A stretch of 64,000 nucleotides of DNA from Thermobifida alba (GTDB lineage: Bacteria > Actinomycetota > Actinomycetes > Streptosporangiales > Streptosporangiaceae), in contig NZ_CP051627.1 in the NCBI RefSeq assembly GCF_023208015.1, positions 992,001-1,056,000 of the forward strand, given 5' to 3'. Numbering within the stretch: position 1 is the first letter of the stretch; every line of letters begins with the position of its first letter. A program made the translations under genes and the position numbers. Positions 56,474 to 64,000 of the stretch are shown here, one piece after another. The notes beneath the pieces are model-generated. The model was not told the DNA's origin and did not search any database. It saw only the letters and a list, made by a program, of their open reading frames with translations.

Positions 56474-57979
56474 ATGAGACTGCGATCCGTTCTCGCCGCG
56501 GCGTGCGCCATCACCCTGGCCGCGGCCGGATGCGCGAACGAGGCCGCCCCCGCCGAGGAGACGGCGACCCTGCGCTACGCGGCGGTCGGCTCCCCGGCGG
56601 CCACGACCCACGACCCGCACGGCAGGGTCGCCAACGAAGCCGACTACCTGCGCTTCGCCATGCTCTACGACGTGCTCACCGTCCCCGACGAGCACGGGGA
56701 GATCCAGCCCCGGCTCGCCGAGTCCTGGGAGCCGGTCGACGGCGACCTCACCCGCTGGCGGATCGACCTGCGCGACGACGCGGTCTTCTCCGACGGCAGC
56801 CCCGTCACCGCCGCCGACGTGCTGTTCTCCCTGCGCCGCATCCAGGGCAAGGGGGCGGAGAACAACGGGCGGCTGTCGATGTTCGACCTGGACGCCTCCA
56901 CCGTCACCGGCGAGCACGGACTGGAACTGGCCACCGTCCAGCCCTACGCCGAGGTGGGCGCCGCCCTGGCGGCGCTGACCTTCGTCGTCCCCGAGGGCAG
57001 CGACGACCTCACCGAGCCCGCCGTCGGCTCCGGGCCGTTCGTGCTCGGCGACGGCGACGACACCACCGCCGTACTGGAACGCAACGACGACTGGTGGGGG
57101 CCCGAGCCCCGGGTCGACCGCCTGGAGATCATCGCCATGGCCGACCCGGCCGCCCGCGCCGCGGCGGTGGCCTCCGGGCAGGCCGACGTCGCGGGCAGCG
57201 TCAGCCCGGCCGCCGCGGGCGAGCACGGCGGCACCGGCGGACTGCAGGTGGTGCACCGGCCCGCGGCGGTGAACTACCCCCTCGTCATGGACCTGGGCAG
57301 CGAGCCCTTCGACGACCCCGGCGTCCGCGAGGCCGTCAAACTCGCCGTGGACCGCGAGCAGCTGGTGGAGACGGTCTTCCTCGGCCACGGGCAGGTCGGC
57401 GCCGACATCGTCAGCCCCGCCGACCCCTCCGCGCCCGACGCCGCCCCGGTCGACCGCGACGTGGAGCGGGCGCGCGAGCTGCTCGCCGACGCCGGGCACG
57501 GCGACGGGCTCTCCCTCACCCTGCACACCACCAACTCCTACCCCGGCATGGAGGAGGCCGCGGTGCTGGTCGCCGAGCAGCTCCAGGAGGCCGGCGTCGA
57601 CGTCCAGGTCGAGGTGGTCCCGCCCGACACCTACTGGGCCGAGGTGTGGAACGTCGAGCCGTTCTACCTCAACAGCCTGGGAGGCAGCGGGTTCGTCGAC
57701 TTCGCCCGGATGGCGCTGGTCTCCGACGGCCCCATCAACGAGACCGGGTGGAACGACGAGGAGTGGGACGCCGACTTCGCCGAGGCGCTGGCCACCGCCG
57801 ACGCCGACGAGCGCCGCGACCGCCTCGCCGGCCTGCAGCAGCGCCTCGCCGACGAGGGCGGCTACGTGGTGTGGGGCACCGGCGACGGGCTCGACCTCGC
57901 CACGGAGGCGGTGAGCGGCCTGCCCACCGGCCCCGGCTTCCACCGGCTGTTCATCGACCAGGCCGGCGTGGGCGGCTGA
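56474..57979 (+). CDS. ABC importer substrate-binding lipoprotein (SBP_bac_5, Nik/Opp type)
   Basis: Extracellular solute-binding lipoprotein of 501 residues. The signal peptide MRLRSVLAAACAITLAAAGC ends in a lipobox with Cys20. The mature protein has the class 5 binding-protein pattern: FAMLYDVLTVPDEHGEIQPR, LAESWEPV, FSDGSPVTAADVLFSLRR, and PFDDPGVREAVKLAVDREQL. Class 5 proteins bind peptides, nickel or metal-chelate complexes, including opine-type metallophores. Its place at the end of the metallophore operon, 46 bases after the ferredoxin gene, suggests it captures the loaded metallophore. Direct ligand evidence is absent. Confidence 0.88.
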   Translation: MRLRSVLAAACAITLAAAGCANEAAPAEETATLRYAAVGSPAATTHDPHGRVANEADYLRFAMLYDVLTVPDEHGEIQPRLAESWEPVDGDLTRWRIDLRDDAVFSDGSPVTAADVLFSLRRIQGKGAENNGRLSMFDLDASTVTGEHGLELATVQPYAEVGAALAALTFVVPEGSDDLTEPAVGSGPFVLGDGDDTTAVLERNDDWWGPEPRVDRLEIIAMADPAARAAAVASGQADVAGSVSPAAAGEHGGTGGLQVVHRPAAVNYPLVMDLGSEPFDDPGVREAVKLAVDREQLVETVFLGHGQVGADIVSPADPSAPDAAPVDRDVERARELLADAGHGDGLSLTLHTTNSYPGMEEAAVLVAEQLQEAGVDVQVEVVPPDTYWAEVWNVEPFYLNSLGGSGFVDFARMALVSDGPINETGWNDEEWDADFAEALATADADERRDRLAGLQQRLADEGGYVVWGTGDGLDLATEAVSGLPTGPGFHRLFIDQAGVGG

Positions 57980-58983
57980 TGCCGGACACCGTGAAGGCCG
58001 CCGCCCCCTCCCCCTCCTCCGGGGGCGGCGCGGCCCGTGCCGCGGCGCTGGCCGCCGCGCGCACGGGCCTGCTCCTCGCCGCGGCCTCGATCGCGGTGTT
58101 CGCGGCCACCGACGTGCTGCCCGGGGACGCCGCGTGGACGCGCGCCGCCCCCGGGGCCACCGAGGAGCAGGTCGCCGAGCTGCGCGCGCAGCTCGGCCTG
58201 GACCGTCCGGCCTGGCGGCGCTACGCCGACTGGGTCGGCGGCCTGCTCACCGGCGACGCGGGGACCTCACTGGTCAACGGGCGGCCCGTCGCCGACGCCG
58301 TCGCCCAGCGGGCCGCGGCGACCGCCGCGCTCGTCGCCGGCGCGCTGGCGGTGGCGGCCCCCCTCATGCTGGCCCTGGGCTGGTGGGCCGGGGCGGCCCG
58401 GCGCGTCCGGGCGGCGGCCACCGCCGTCCTCACCGGGGCCGCGGCGGTCCCGACGGCCGTGGCCGCCAGCGGCCTGGCCGCGCTGCTGTCGGGAACCCTG
58501 GGACTGCTGCCCGCGGTCTCGCTCCTGGCACCGGGGGCCTCCCCGCTGGACAGCCCCGAGCTGCTGGTGCTGCCGGTGCTGTCGGTGGCGCTGCCCACGG
58601 CGCTGTTCGGCGCGGGTCTGCTGTCGGGGGCGGTGGCCGACGCCCTGCGCCGGCCGCACGTCGCCGACGCGCGCCGCCGGGGCCGCCCCGCCTGGGCCGT
58701 GGCCTGCGTCGACGTGCTGCCGTTCGTGCTGGCCCCGTTCGTGCGCGTGGTGGCGGTCAGCGCCGGGGGGCTCGTCGCCGCCACCACGGTCGTGGAGACG
58801 CTGTTCGGCTACCCCGGCCTGGGATCGCTGCTGGTCTCCGCGGTAGCCACCCGCGACGTCCCGGTCGTCCAGGCCGTCGCGATGCTGGCCGCGCTGGTCG
58901 TCCTCGCCGGACTGCTCGCCGCCGACCTCGTCGCCGCGGCGGTGGACCCCCGCCGCGGCGGAGCGCCCCGGGAGGCGCGGTGA
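57979..58983 (+). CDS. ABC importer permease 1 (NikB/OppB type)
   Basis: Inner-membrane permease of 334 residues sharing one base with the binding-protein stop (TGATG). Six helices are predicted. TDVLPGDAAWTRAAPGATEE and QLGLDRPAWRRYADWVGG are the DppB/NikB family features near the N-terminus, and the EAA-like loop is around VVETLFGYPGLGSLLVSAV. It pairs with the next permease to form the channel. Confidence 0.9.
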   Translation: MPDTVKAAAPSPSSGGGAARAAALAAARTGLLLAAASIAVFAATDVLPGDAAWTRAAPGATEEQVAELRAQLGLDRPAWRRYADWVGGLLTGDAGTSLVNGRPVADAVAQRAAATAALVAGALAVAAPLMLALGWWAGAARRVRAAATAVLTGAAAVPTAVAASGLAALLSGTLGLLPAVSLLAPGASPLDSPELLVLPVLSVALPTALFGAGLLSGAVADALRRPHVADARRRGRPAWAVACVDVLPFVLAPFVRVVAVSAGGLVAATTVVETLFGYPGLGSLLVSAVATRDVPVVQAVAMLAALVVLAGLLAADLVAAAVDPRRGGAPREAR

Positions 58984-59765
58984 GAGGCGCGGCGGCCGCC
59001 GCGGTGGCGGCGGCACTGCTGGGCGCAGCGGTCGGCGGCCCGCTGCTCGCCCCGCACGACCCGACCGCCGTCGTGGCCGCGGCCTGGCAGGCCCCCGGGC
59101 CCGGCCACCCGTTCGGCGCCGACGGCCTGGGCCGCGACGTGTGGTCGCGGGTGCTCGCAGGCGGACGCGACCTCGTCGCCACCGCGGCCGCGGCCGCGCT
59201 GGCCGCCTCAGCGGTGGGGGTGGCCGGGGGACTGGCCGCGGGCTGGGGCGGGCGGCTCGCGGACCGGGTGCTGACCGGTGCGGCCGATCTGCTGCTGGCC
59301 GTCCCCTCCCTGCTGCTGGCCCTGGTCGTCGCCGTCGCCGTCCCGGGCCGGGCCGCGGTCGTGGCGGCGACCGTCTGCGGAGGCGCGCCCCTGACGCTGC
59401 GCGTGGTCCGCGACGCCGTCCGCGGCGTCCGCCACGCGGGCTACGTCGAGGCGGCGTGGACGCGGGGGGAGCGCCCCGCCGCCGTGCTCGTGCGCGAGGT
59501 GCTGCCCGCCGTGCGCGGACTGGTCGCCGCCGACCTGGGGCTGCGCCTGGTCATCGCGGTGCAGGTCGCCTCGGCGCTGGGCCTGCTGGGCTTCGGGGCG
59601 TCCCCGCCCGCCCCCGACTGGGCGCTGATGCTGCGGGAGAACATGCCCGGTGTCGCGGCCAACCCGGCGGCGGTCGCCGCCCCCGCGGCGGCGCTGGGAC
59701 TGGTGACCGTGGCACTGGCACTGACGGTCCAGGCGGCCGCGCGGCACGACGGGAGGGCGGAATGA
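58980..59765 (+). CDS. ABC importer permease 2 (NikC/OppC type)
   Basis: Permease of 261 residues from GTG 58980 overlapping its partner by GTGA. GPLLAPHDPTAVVAAAWQAP followed by HPFGADGLGRDVWSRVLAGG is the diagnostic DppC/NikC opening, and the EAA loop is YVEAAWTRGERPAAVLVREV. The C-terminus PDWALMLRENMPGV also fits. It forms the heterodimeric channel with permease 1. Confidence 0.9.
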   Translation: MRGAAAAAVAAALLGAAVGGPLLAPHDPTAVVAAAWQAPGPGHPFGADGLGRDVWSRVLAGGRDLVATAAAAALAASAVGVAGGLAAGWGGRLADRVLTGAADLLLAVPSLLLALVVAVAVPGRAAVVAATVCGGAPLTLRVVRDAVRGVRHAGYVEAAWTRGERPAAVLVREVLPAVRGLVAADLGLRLVIAVQVASALGLLGFGASPPAPDWALMLRENMPGVAANPAAVAAPAAALGLVTVALALTVQAAARHDGRAE

Positions 59766-61246
59766 CCACCGGGGACGGGACGGGGCTGCTGGCCCGCGGG
59801 ATCGAGGTGGCCGACGCGCGGGGACGGCGGATCGTCGGACCGCTGGACCTGCGCGCCCCCGCGGGGCGGGTCGTCGCCGTGGTGGGCGAGTCGGGCGGCG
59901 GCAAGACCAGCGCGGTGCTGGCCGCGCTGGACGCGCTCGCCCCCGGGCTGCGCCGGGTCGGCGGCACGACGCTGTGGAACGGCCGCCCGGTGCCTTACGG
60001 GCGGGCCGCGCGCCGCTGGCGCAGGAGCACCGTCGGGTGGCTCGGCCAGGACCCGGTCGGCGACCTGCACCCCCTGCGCACGGTCGCGGCCCTGGTCGCC
60101 GAGGGCTGCCCCGGCCTGCGCGGCGGCGAACGCGACCGGGCGGTCGCCCGCGTGCTGGAGGACCTCGGCCTGGAGCCCGGGCTGCGCCACCGCCGCCCGC
60201 ACGAGCTGTCCGGCGGCCAGGCCCAGCGGGTCGCGCTGGCCCGCGCGGCCGTGGGCGCGCCCCCGCTGCTCGTCCTGGACGAGCCGACCAGCGGACTGGA
60301 CCCGGCGACGGTGGAACTGGTGGCCGCCCTGCTGGAGCGGCGGCGCGCCGACCCGGGCGCGGCCGCCCTCGTCGTCTCCCACGACCGCTCCTTCGTCGAA
60401 CGGGTCGCCGACGACGTGGTCGAGGTCGGCCCGCGGCGGACCGCGCGCCGTCCCGCCCCCGCCGCCCCGGCGCGGCGTCCCGGGCGGCGCGCCGTCCTCG
60501 CGGCGCGCGGCCTGACCCTGGACGTGCCGGGCGGGCGGGTGCTGCTGGACGGGGCGGACCTGGAGGTGGGGGAGGGGGAGTTCGTGGCCGTCCTCGGCCC
60601 CTCCGGCAGCGGCAAGTCCACCCTGCTGCGCGCCCTGGCCGGACTCCACCCGCCGCGCTCGGGAACGGTCGAGGTGAACGGCCGGGAGGCGCCGCCCCGG
60701 GTGCGCGAGCGGGACCGCGCGCTGCTGCGCGCGGTGCAGTTCGTCGGGCAGGACCCGGCGGGCGCGCTCAACCCCGCGCACCGGGCGGCGACCGCGCTGG
60801 CGCGGACCGCGCGCCTGCTGCGCGGGATGCCGCCCGCCGAGGCCGCCGCGGCCGCGGCGCGCCTGCTGGAGGACGTCGGCCTGCCCGCGGAGGCGGCGCG
60901 CCGCCGCCCCGGCCGGCTCTCCGGCGGCCAGCGCCAGCGCGTCGCAATCGCGCGGGCGCTGGCCGCCGACCCCGACGTGGTCCTGGCCGACGAGATCACC
61001 TCGGCCCTGGACGCCGCGACCGCCCGGGGCGTCCTCGACCTGCTGGACGGGCTGCGCGCGGCGCACGGCACGGCCCTCGTCGTGGCCACCCACGACCGCG
61101 CGGTGGCCGCCCGCGCCGACCGGGTGCTCGCCGTGGACCCCGAGCGGCGGGCGCTCGTCCCCCAGCGGTGGCCCCGCCCGGCCGCGGCCAGCGCGGCGGG
61201 ACGCCCCGACCGGGCGCGGCACGGCACCGCGGCCGACCTTTCCTGA
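59762..61246 (+). CDS. ABC importer tandem ATPase (NikDE/OppDF fused)
   Basis: Protein of 494 residues with two complete ABC ATPase domains in one chain. Domain 1 (about 1-225) has Walker A VGESGGGKTS, signature ELSGGQAQRVALARA and Walker B LLVLDEPTSGLDP. Domain 2 (about 245-480) has GPSGSGKST, LSGGQRQRVAIARALA and VVLADEITSALDA. Such fusions replace the separate NikD and NikE or OppD and OppF subunits. ATG 59762 overlaps the preceding stop by ATGA. It completes the importer and is followed by a hairpin, probably the end of the long operon. Confidence 0.92.
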   Translation: MTTGDGTGLLARGIEVADARGRRIVGPLDLRAPAGRVVAVVGESGGGKTSAVLAALDALAPGLRRVGGTTLWNGRPVPYGRAARRWRRSTVGWLGQDPVGDLHPLRTVAALVAEGCPGLRGGERDRAVARVLEDLGLEPGLRHRRPHELSGGQAQRVALARAAVGAPPLLVLDEPTSGLDPATVELVAALLERRRADPGAAALVVSHDRSFVERVADDVVEVGPRRTARRPAPAAPARRPGRRAVLAARGLTLDVPGGRVLLDGADLEVGEGEFVAVLGPSGSGKSTLLRALAGLHPPRSGTVEVNGREAPPRVRERDRALLRAVQFVGQDPAGALNPAHRAATALARTARLLRGMPPAEAAAAAARLLEDVGLPAEAARRRPGRLSGGQRQRVAIARALAADPDVVLADEITSALDAATARGVLDLLDGLRAAHGTALVVATHDRAVAARADRVLAVDPERRALVPQRWPRPAAASAAGRPDRARHGTAADLS

Positions 61247-61254
61247 CCCGGCCG

Positions 61255-61292
61255 CCCCGGAGCCCCGCGCACGCGCGGCGGGACGCCCGGGG
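61255..61292 (+). terminator. Two-part GC hairpin ending the metallophore operon
   Basis: An outer stem CCCCGG (61255-61260) with CCGGGG (61287-61292) encloses an inner stem CCGCGC/GCGCGG (61265-61278), starting 9 bases after the ATPase stop. The rest of the gap to the next gene holds no feature I can name. Confidence 0.5.
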
Positions 61293-61446
61293 CCGGACCG
61301 CGGCCGCACCGCCCCGTGCGGGGGAGGTCCGGGATTCGGATACCTTTCCCGCGTGAGCCACCGGCGCGCCGACCGGAAGCCCGGCCACGCGGGCTGCTCC
61401 GGGCCGTTCCGGCACGGCCGCCGGACGACCGAAAGGAACGGCGACC

Positions 61447-62490
61447 ATGCACGTCGACCTCCCACTGGACAGCCTCCTGGAGTACCGGGCGGCGACCGGC
61501 GCCCCCGCGGACTTCGACGAGTTCTGGGAGTCCTCGCTAGCCGAGGCCCGCACCCGTCCCCTGGGCCTGCGCGTGGCGAAGGTGGACACCCCGGTGCGCA
61601 CCCTCGACGTCCACGACGTCGTCTTCAACGGCTACGGCGGCCACCCGGTCCGGGCGTGGCTGAAGACCCCGCGGGGAGCCGACGGCCCGCTGCCCGCGGT
61701 CGTGGAGTTCCCCGGCTACGGCAACGGCCGCGGCGACGTGCTGGAGGGCCTGGAGTGGGCGAGCGCCGGGTTCGCGCACCTGAGCATCGACGCCCGCGGG
61801 CAGGGCGCGGCCGGCAGCCGGGCCGGGGCCACCCCCGACCCGGTGGGCAGCGCCGCGGCGTTCCCCGGCTTCATGACCCGCGGCATCGAGGACCCCGCAG
61901 CCTACTACTACCGGCGCCTCGTCGTCGACGCGGTGCGGGCGGTGGAGGCCGCGCGGACGTTCGACGCCGTCGACCCGGCGCGCGTGGCGGTCGTCGGCGG
62001 CTCCCAGGGCGGCGGGCTGGCGCTGGCCGCCGCCGGGCTCGTCGACGGCCTGGCCGGGGTGGTCGCCTGCGTGCCGTTCCTCTGCCACATCGACCGCGCC
62101 GTCACCGTCACCGACGCCCACCCCTACGCGGAGATCCCCCGGTACCTCGCGGTGCACCGGACCAGGGCCGGTGCGGTGCTGCGGACGCTGTCCTACATCG
62201 ACGGCGTGCACTTCGCGGCCCGGGCCGGCGCGCCCGCGCTGTTCACCGTCGGGCTCATGGACCCGGTCTGCCCTCCGTCGACGGTGTTCGCCGCCCACAA
62301 CGCCTACGCGGGACCGAAGGACATGCTGGTGTGGCCCTACAACGCCCACGAGGGCGGCGGCGTGGAGGACCTGCGCGCCTCCCTGGCCTTCCTCGCGCCG
62401 CTGCTCGACGGCAAACCGGTGACGGCGCGCGGCACGGTCACCGTCCACGACGGGACGGACGGGCAGTCCCGAGAACGCGGTCGCCTCTGA
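61447..62490 (+). CDS. Acetyl xylan esterase / cephalosporin-C deacetylase (CE7 type)
   Basis: Alpha/beta hydrolase of 347 residues removing acetyl groups from small acetylated sugars or related esters. ATG 61447 is preceded by GAAAGGAACGGCG. Hallmarks of the CE7 family are FDEFWESSLAEAR near the start, GYGNGRGD, DARGQGAAGS, the nucleophile elbow GGSQGGGLAL (Ser), GLMDPVCPPST (Asp) and YNAHEGG (His). No signal peptide, so it acts in the cytoplasm. It follows the metallophore operon but is separated by a terminator and 200 bases; a link to the metallophore is not implied. Confidence 0.9.
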   Translation: MHVDLPLDSLLEYRAATGAPADFDEFWESSLAEARTRPLGLRVAKVDTPVRTLDVHDVVFNGYGGHPVRAWLKTPRGADGPLPAVVEFPGYGNGRGDVLEGLEWASAGFAHLSIDARGQGAAGSRAGATPDPVGSAAAFPGFMTRGIEDPAAYYYRRLVVDAVRAVEAARTFDAVDPARVAVVGGSQGGGLALAAAGLVDGLAGVVACVPFLCHIDRAVTVTDAHPYAEIPRYLAVHRTRAGAVLRTLSYIDGVHFAARAGAPALFTVGLMDPVCPPSTVFAAHNAYAGPKDMLVWPYNAHEGGGVEDLRASLAFLAPLLDGKPVTARGTVTVHDGTDGQSRERGRL

Positions 62491-62715
62491 GCCCGCGGCA
62501 TCCCTGAACCCGCGGTGATCTTGTCCCCAGGACCATCAGAAGCGCTCGACCATGCCCCTGGGGCCAGGATCGCCGACTGGGGGAAGGCGGGCCGGGGCCG
62601 TTCACCTTTACCATGCCTGCACACCTTCTGAGCCGCCAGGGGGTCTGCTCCCTTCCGCAAAGGGGAGAGTGACCAGGTGGCGAATGGTCGTTGACGTGTG
62701 CTGAAATGTGCAGCC

Positions 62716-63516
62716 ATGGCGCATGCGGTTAAAGAACGCTGGTTGCGACTCGGTCGCCAAATCCGGGGATACCGTGAGCGAGCTGGGCTTTCACAGCACG
62801 AAGTGGCCCAGAAGATCATGGTCTCCCCCACGATGCTGAGTGCAATGGAACGAGGCGCGCGAGGGATCAAACGGGAACACCTGGAACGTCTCGACAAGGT
62901 GCTCGGCACCGGCGGAATACTGGTGGACTCGTGGGACGCCTCATCGGGCGCGGGGATACCCGAGTGGTACCAGGACGGCACCGAGCGGGAGCGGGCCGCA
63001 TACGAGATCCGCACCTATCAGCCGCTCGTGATCCCGGGCCTGCTCCAGACCGAGAGGTACGCCCACACCCTCCTGAGGGCGGGGATGCCCACCAGCCCGG
63101 CCGAGGAGATCGCCCGTCTGGTGCGCGGGCGGATGGACCGGCAGGCCGTCCTCAAGAAGAAGGACCCTCCGCGACTGGTGGTCGCGGTCGAGGAGACGGT
63201 CCTGCGGCGTCCGTTCGGCGGGCGCGACCTCATGGCGGAACAGCTCGCCCATCTATTGGAAGAGGCGCAGGAACCGCACATCTCGCTCCATGTCATCCCT
63301 TTCGAAACCGAGTATCATCCAGGGTTTCCTGAGGCGTTCACGCTGTACTCTCTTCACGACCGACCTGACATCCTGTACTTGGAGACACGGCGTTCCAGCA
63401 GCGCAACCACCGACATAGGCGACTACGCACGAGTGTTCAGAGACTTGCTGGGTGCCGCGCTACCCCCCTCGGCTTCCCGGGAGTTGATCGCGCAGATTCA
63501 AGGAGAATTCTCATGA
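62716..63516 (+). CDS. HTH XRE / DUF5753 regulator
   Basis: Protein of 266 residues with an N-terminal Cro/CI-type helix-turn-helix (LGRQIRGYRERAGLSQHEVA, VSPTMLSAMERGARG) and a C-terminal DUF5753 region (IRTYQPLVIPGLLQTERYAH, ISLHVIPFETEYHPGF). These regulators pair with DUF397 proteins and are abundant in actinomycetes, where some affect sporulation or antibiotic production. ATG 62716 is chosen as the start of the conserved part; GTG 62698 six codons upstream is also open. Its coding sequence is less GC-extreme than its neighbours. The stop overlaps the DUF397 start. Confidence 0.88.
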   Translation: MAHAVKERWLRLGRQIRGYRERAGLSQHEVAQKIMVSPTMLSAMERGARGIKREHLERLDKVLGTGGILVDSWDASSGAGIPEWYQDGTERERAAYEIRTYQPLVIPGLLQTERYAHTLLRAGMPTSPAEEIARLVRGRMDRQAVLKKKDPPRLVVAVEETVLRRPFGGRDLMAEQLAHLLEEAQEPHISLHVIPFETEYHPGFPEAFTLYSLHDRPDILYLETRRSSSATTDIGDYARVFRDLLGAALPPSASRELIAQIQGEFS

Positions 63517-63701
63517 GCGCTGAACTGGTCTGGCACAAGTCCAGCTACAGCAACTCGACCGGTGGCGAATGCGTCGAGGTCGCGGAGACTCCGCGTGCGG
63601 TGCTGGTGCGCGACACACAGCACCGGGAACTGGGGCACCTGGACTTCACCCCCGGGGCGTGGGCGGCGTTCCTGGCGGAGGCCAAGGCAGGGCGGCTGTA
63701 G
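63513..63701 (+). CDS. DUF397 protein, partner of the HTH regulator
   Basis: Small protein of 62 residues from ATG 63513 behind AAGGAG, overlapping the regulator stop by ATGA. The pattern VWHKSSYSNSTGGECVEVAE with VLVRDTQHRELG and FTPGAWAAFLAEAK is complete for DUF397. These proteins are thought to act with their partner regulators as a signalling or toxin-antitoxin-like pair. Mechanism not established. Confidence 0.92.
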   Translation: MSAELVWHKSSYSNSTGGECVEVAETPRAVLVRDTQHRELGHLDFTPGAWAAFLAEAKAGRL

Positions 63702-63723
63702 CTGCCGCCCCCGCTGGTTCTTC

Positions 63724-63751
63724 GCGCCCCGGGTTTCCTGCCCGGGGGCGC
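63724..63751 (+). terminator. Hairpin terminator after DUF397
   Basis: GCGCCCCGGG (63724-63733) pairs with CCCGGGGGCGC (63741-63751), 10 base pairs with one bulged G and a 7-base loop, 22 bases after the stop. Confidence 0.65.
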
Positions 63752-63789
63752 TGTCATGTCCGAGGTGCGTCGTCAGCACAGTAGACGGT

Positions 63790-63810
63790 TTGTCCCCACG
63801 TGCGTGGGGG
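63790..63810. repeat. Single CRISPR-repeat-like hairpin
   Basis: CCCCACG (63794-63800) and CGTGGGG (63803-63809) flank TG inside GTCCCCACGTGCGTGGGGG. It looks like one type I-E CRISPR repeat, but no second copy or cas gene is in view. The rest of 63702-63953 has no gene. Confidence 0.3.
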
Positions 63811-63953
63811 CGGCAGACGGGTGCGCGGATCCGCGCTGTCGGCGGCTTCTGCGCCGCACAACCCGGGGACGTGCTGTCGGACACCGTCCGAGAGTTGGTT
63901 GACGGTCTCAACCCCGTCCGGCCGCCCTTCACTCCCTGGGGAGAGGCGAACCG

Positions 63954-64000
63954 ATGAAAAACGGGGTGGCCTCGACCGACGCAAGGTCGGCGACCGGGAA
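63954..64000 (+). CDS. Start of an unidentified gene, cut by window edge
   Basis: ATG 63954 follows GAGAGGCGAACCG and opens MKNGVASTDARSATG before the window ends. The ribosome site and lower GC start codons make a real gene plausible, but 15 residues are too few to name it. Confidence 0.4.
   Translation, partial: MKNGVASTDARSATG

Noticed and set aside
63780-63900. A CRISPR array at the right end
   Set aside because: Only one repeat-like hairpin is present, with no second unit at spacer distance.

Overview
The window is GC-rich (well above 70% by eye), uses GTG starts often, chains genes by 4-base stop/start overlaps, and carries families typical of filamentous actinomycetes: an HTH/DUF5753 plus DUF397 pair, an F420-type LLM oxidoreductase, an FxsB-type peptide-maturase relic and a SWIM/MoxR/vWA cassette. 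A Nocardiopsis/Thermobifida/Streptomyces-like actinomycete fits, but the genus cannot be fixed from the sequence.

Positions 1-11275 are ordinary accessory chromosome. They hold a zinc alcohol dehydrogenase cut by the window edge, the decayed remains of an FxsB-like radical-SAM/SPASM gene and its HExxH partner, a membrane GAF-like sensor, a tyrosine-phosphatase-like protein, an MFS carrier, a YciF-like ferritin-fold stress protein, two DUF2267 proteins, an Old Yellow Enzyme and a HEAT-repeat-like protein.

Positions 11417-18852 form a co-directional cassette: SWIM zinc-finger protein, DUF5691, MoxR-type AAA+ ATPase, DUF5682 and vWA protein, comparable to the E. coli yeh genes. After a reverse-strand spermidine-synthase-like gene comes a two-gene RNA-repair operon (19787-24448). 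Its first protein joins an RNA ligase to a polynucleotide kinase. Its second joins MJ1316/DUF504, an EEP nuclease/phosphatase, a 2H phosphoesterase and a eukaryote-like poly(A)-polymerase module.

Positions 24464-28947 hold a histidine kinase/response regulator pair divergent from an ABC exporter whose ATPase is broken by an in-frame amber codon at the signature motif. An F420/LLM oxidoreductase follows on the reverse strand.

Positions 30184-61246 are a complete metallophore gene cluster of the coelibactin/yersiniabactin kind. A first operon makes 2,3-dihydroxybenzoate (methyltransferase, DhbA, DhbC, DhbB); a divergent DhbE activates it. Two NRPSs follow (ArCP-Cy-A-PCP-Cy-A-PCP, then Cy-A(MT)-PCP-TE), then a saccharopine-dehydrogenase-like protein, thiazolinyl imine reductase, type II thioesterase, a second methyltransferase, a YbtPQ/IrtAB-like ABC pair, a P450 with its ferredoxin, and a Nik/Opp-type ABC importer. 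A perfect palindrome matching actinobacterial Zur boxes lies between dhbE and the first NRPS, and a Fur/Zur-like palindrome precedes the DHB operon. No IdeR/DmdR iron box was seen. This suggests a zinc-regulated metallophore. The first adenylation pocket reads Thr-like, the other two read Cys, so the predicted scaffold is DHB-(methyl)oxazoline-thiazoline-thiazolidine.

The window ends with a carbohydrate esterase (CE7-like), an HTH/DUF397 pair and a gene start running off the edge.
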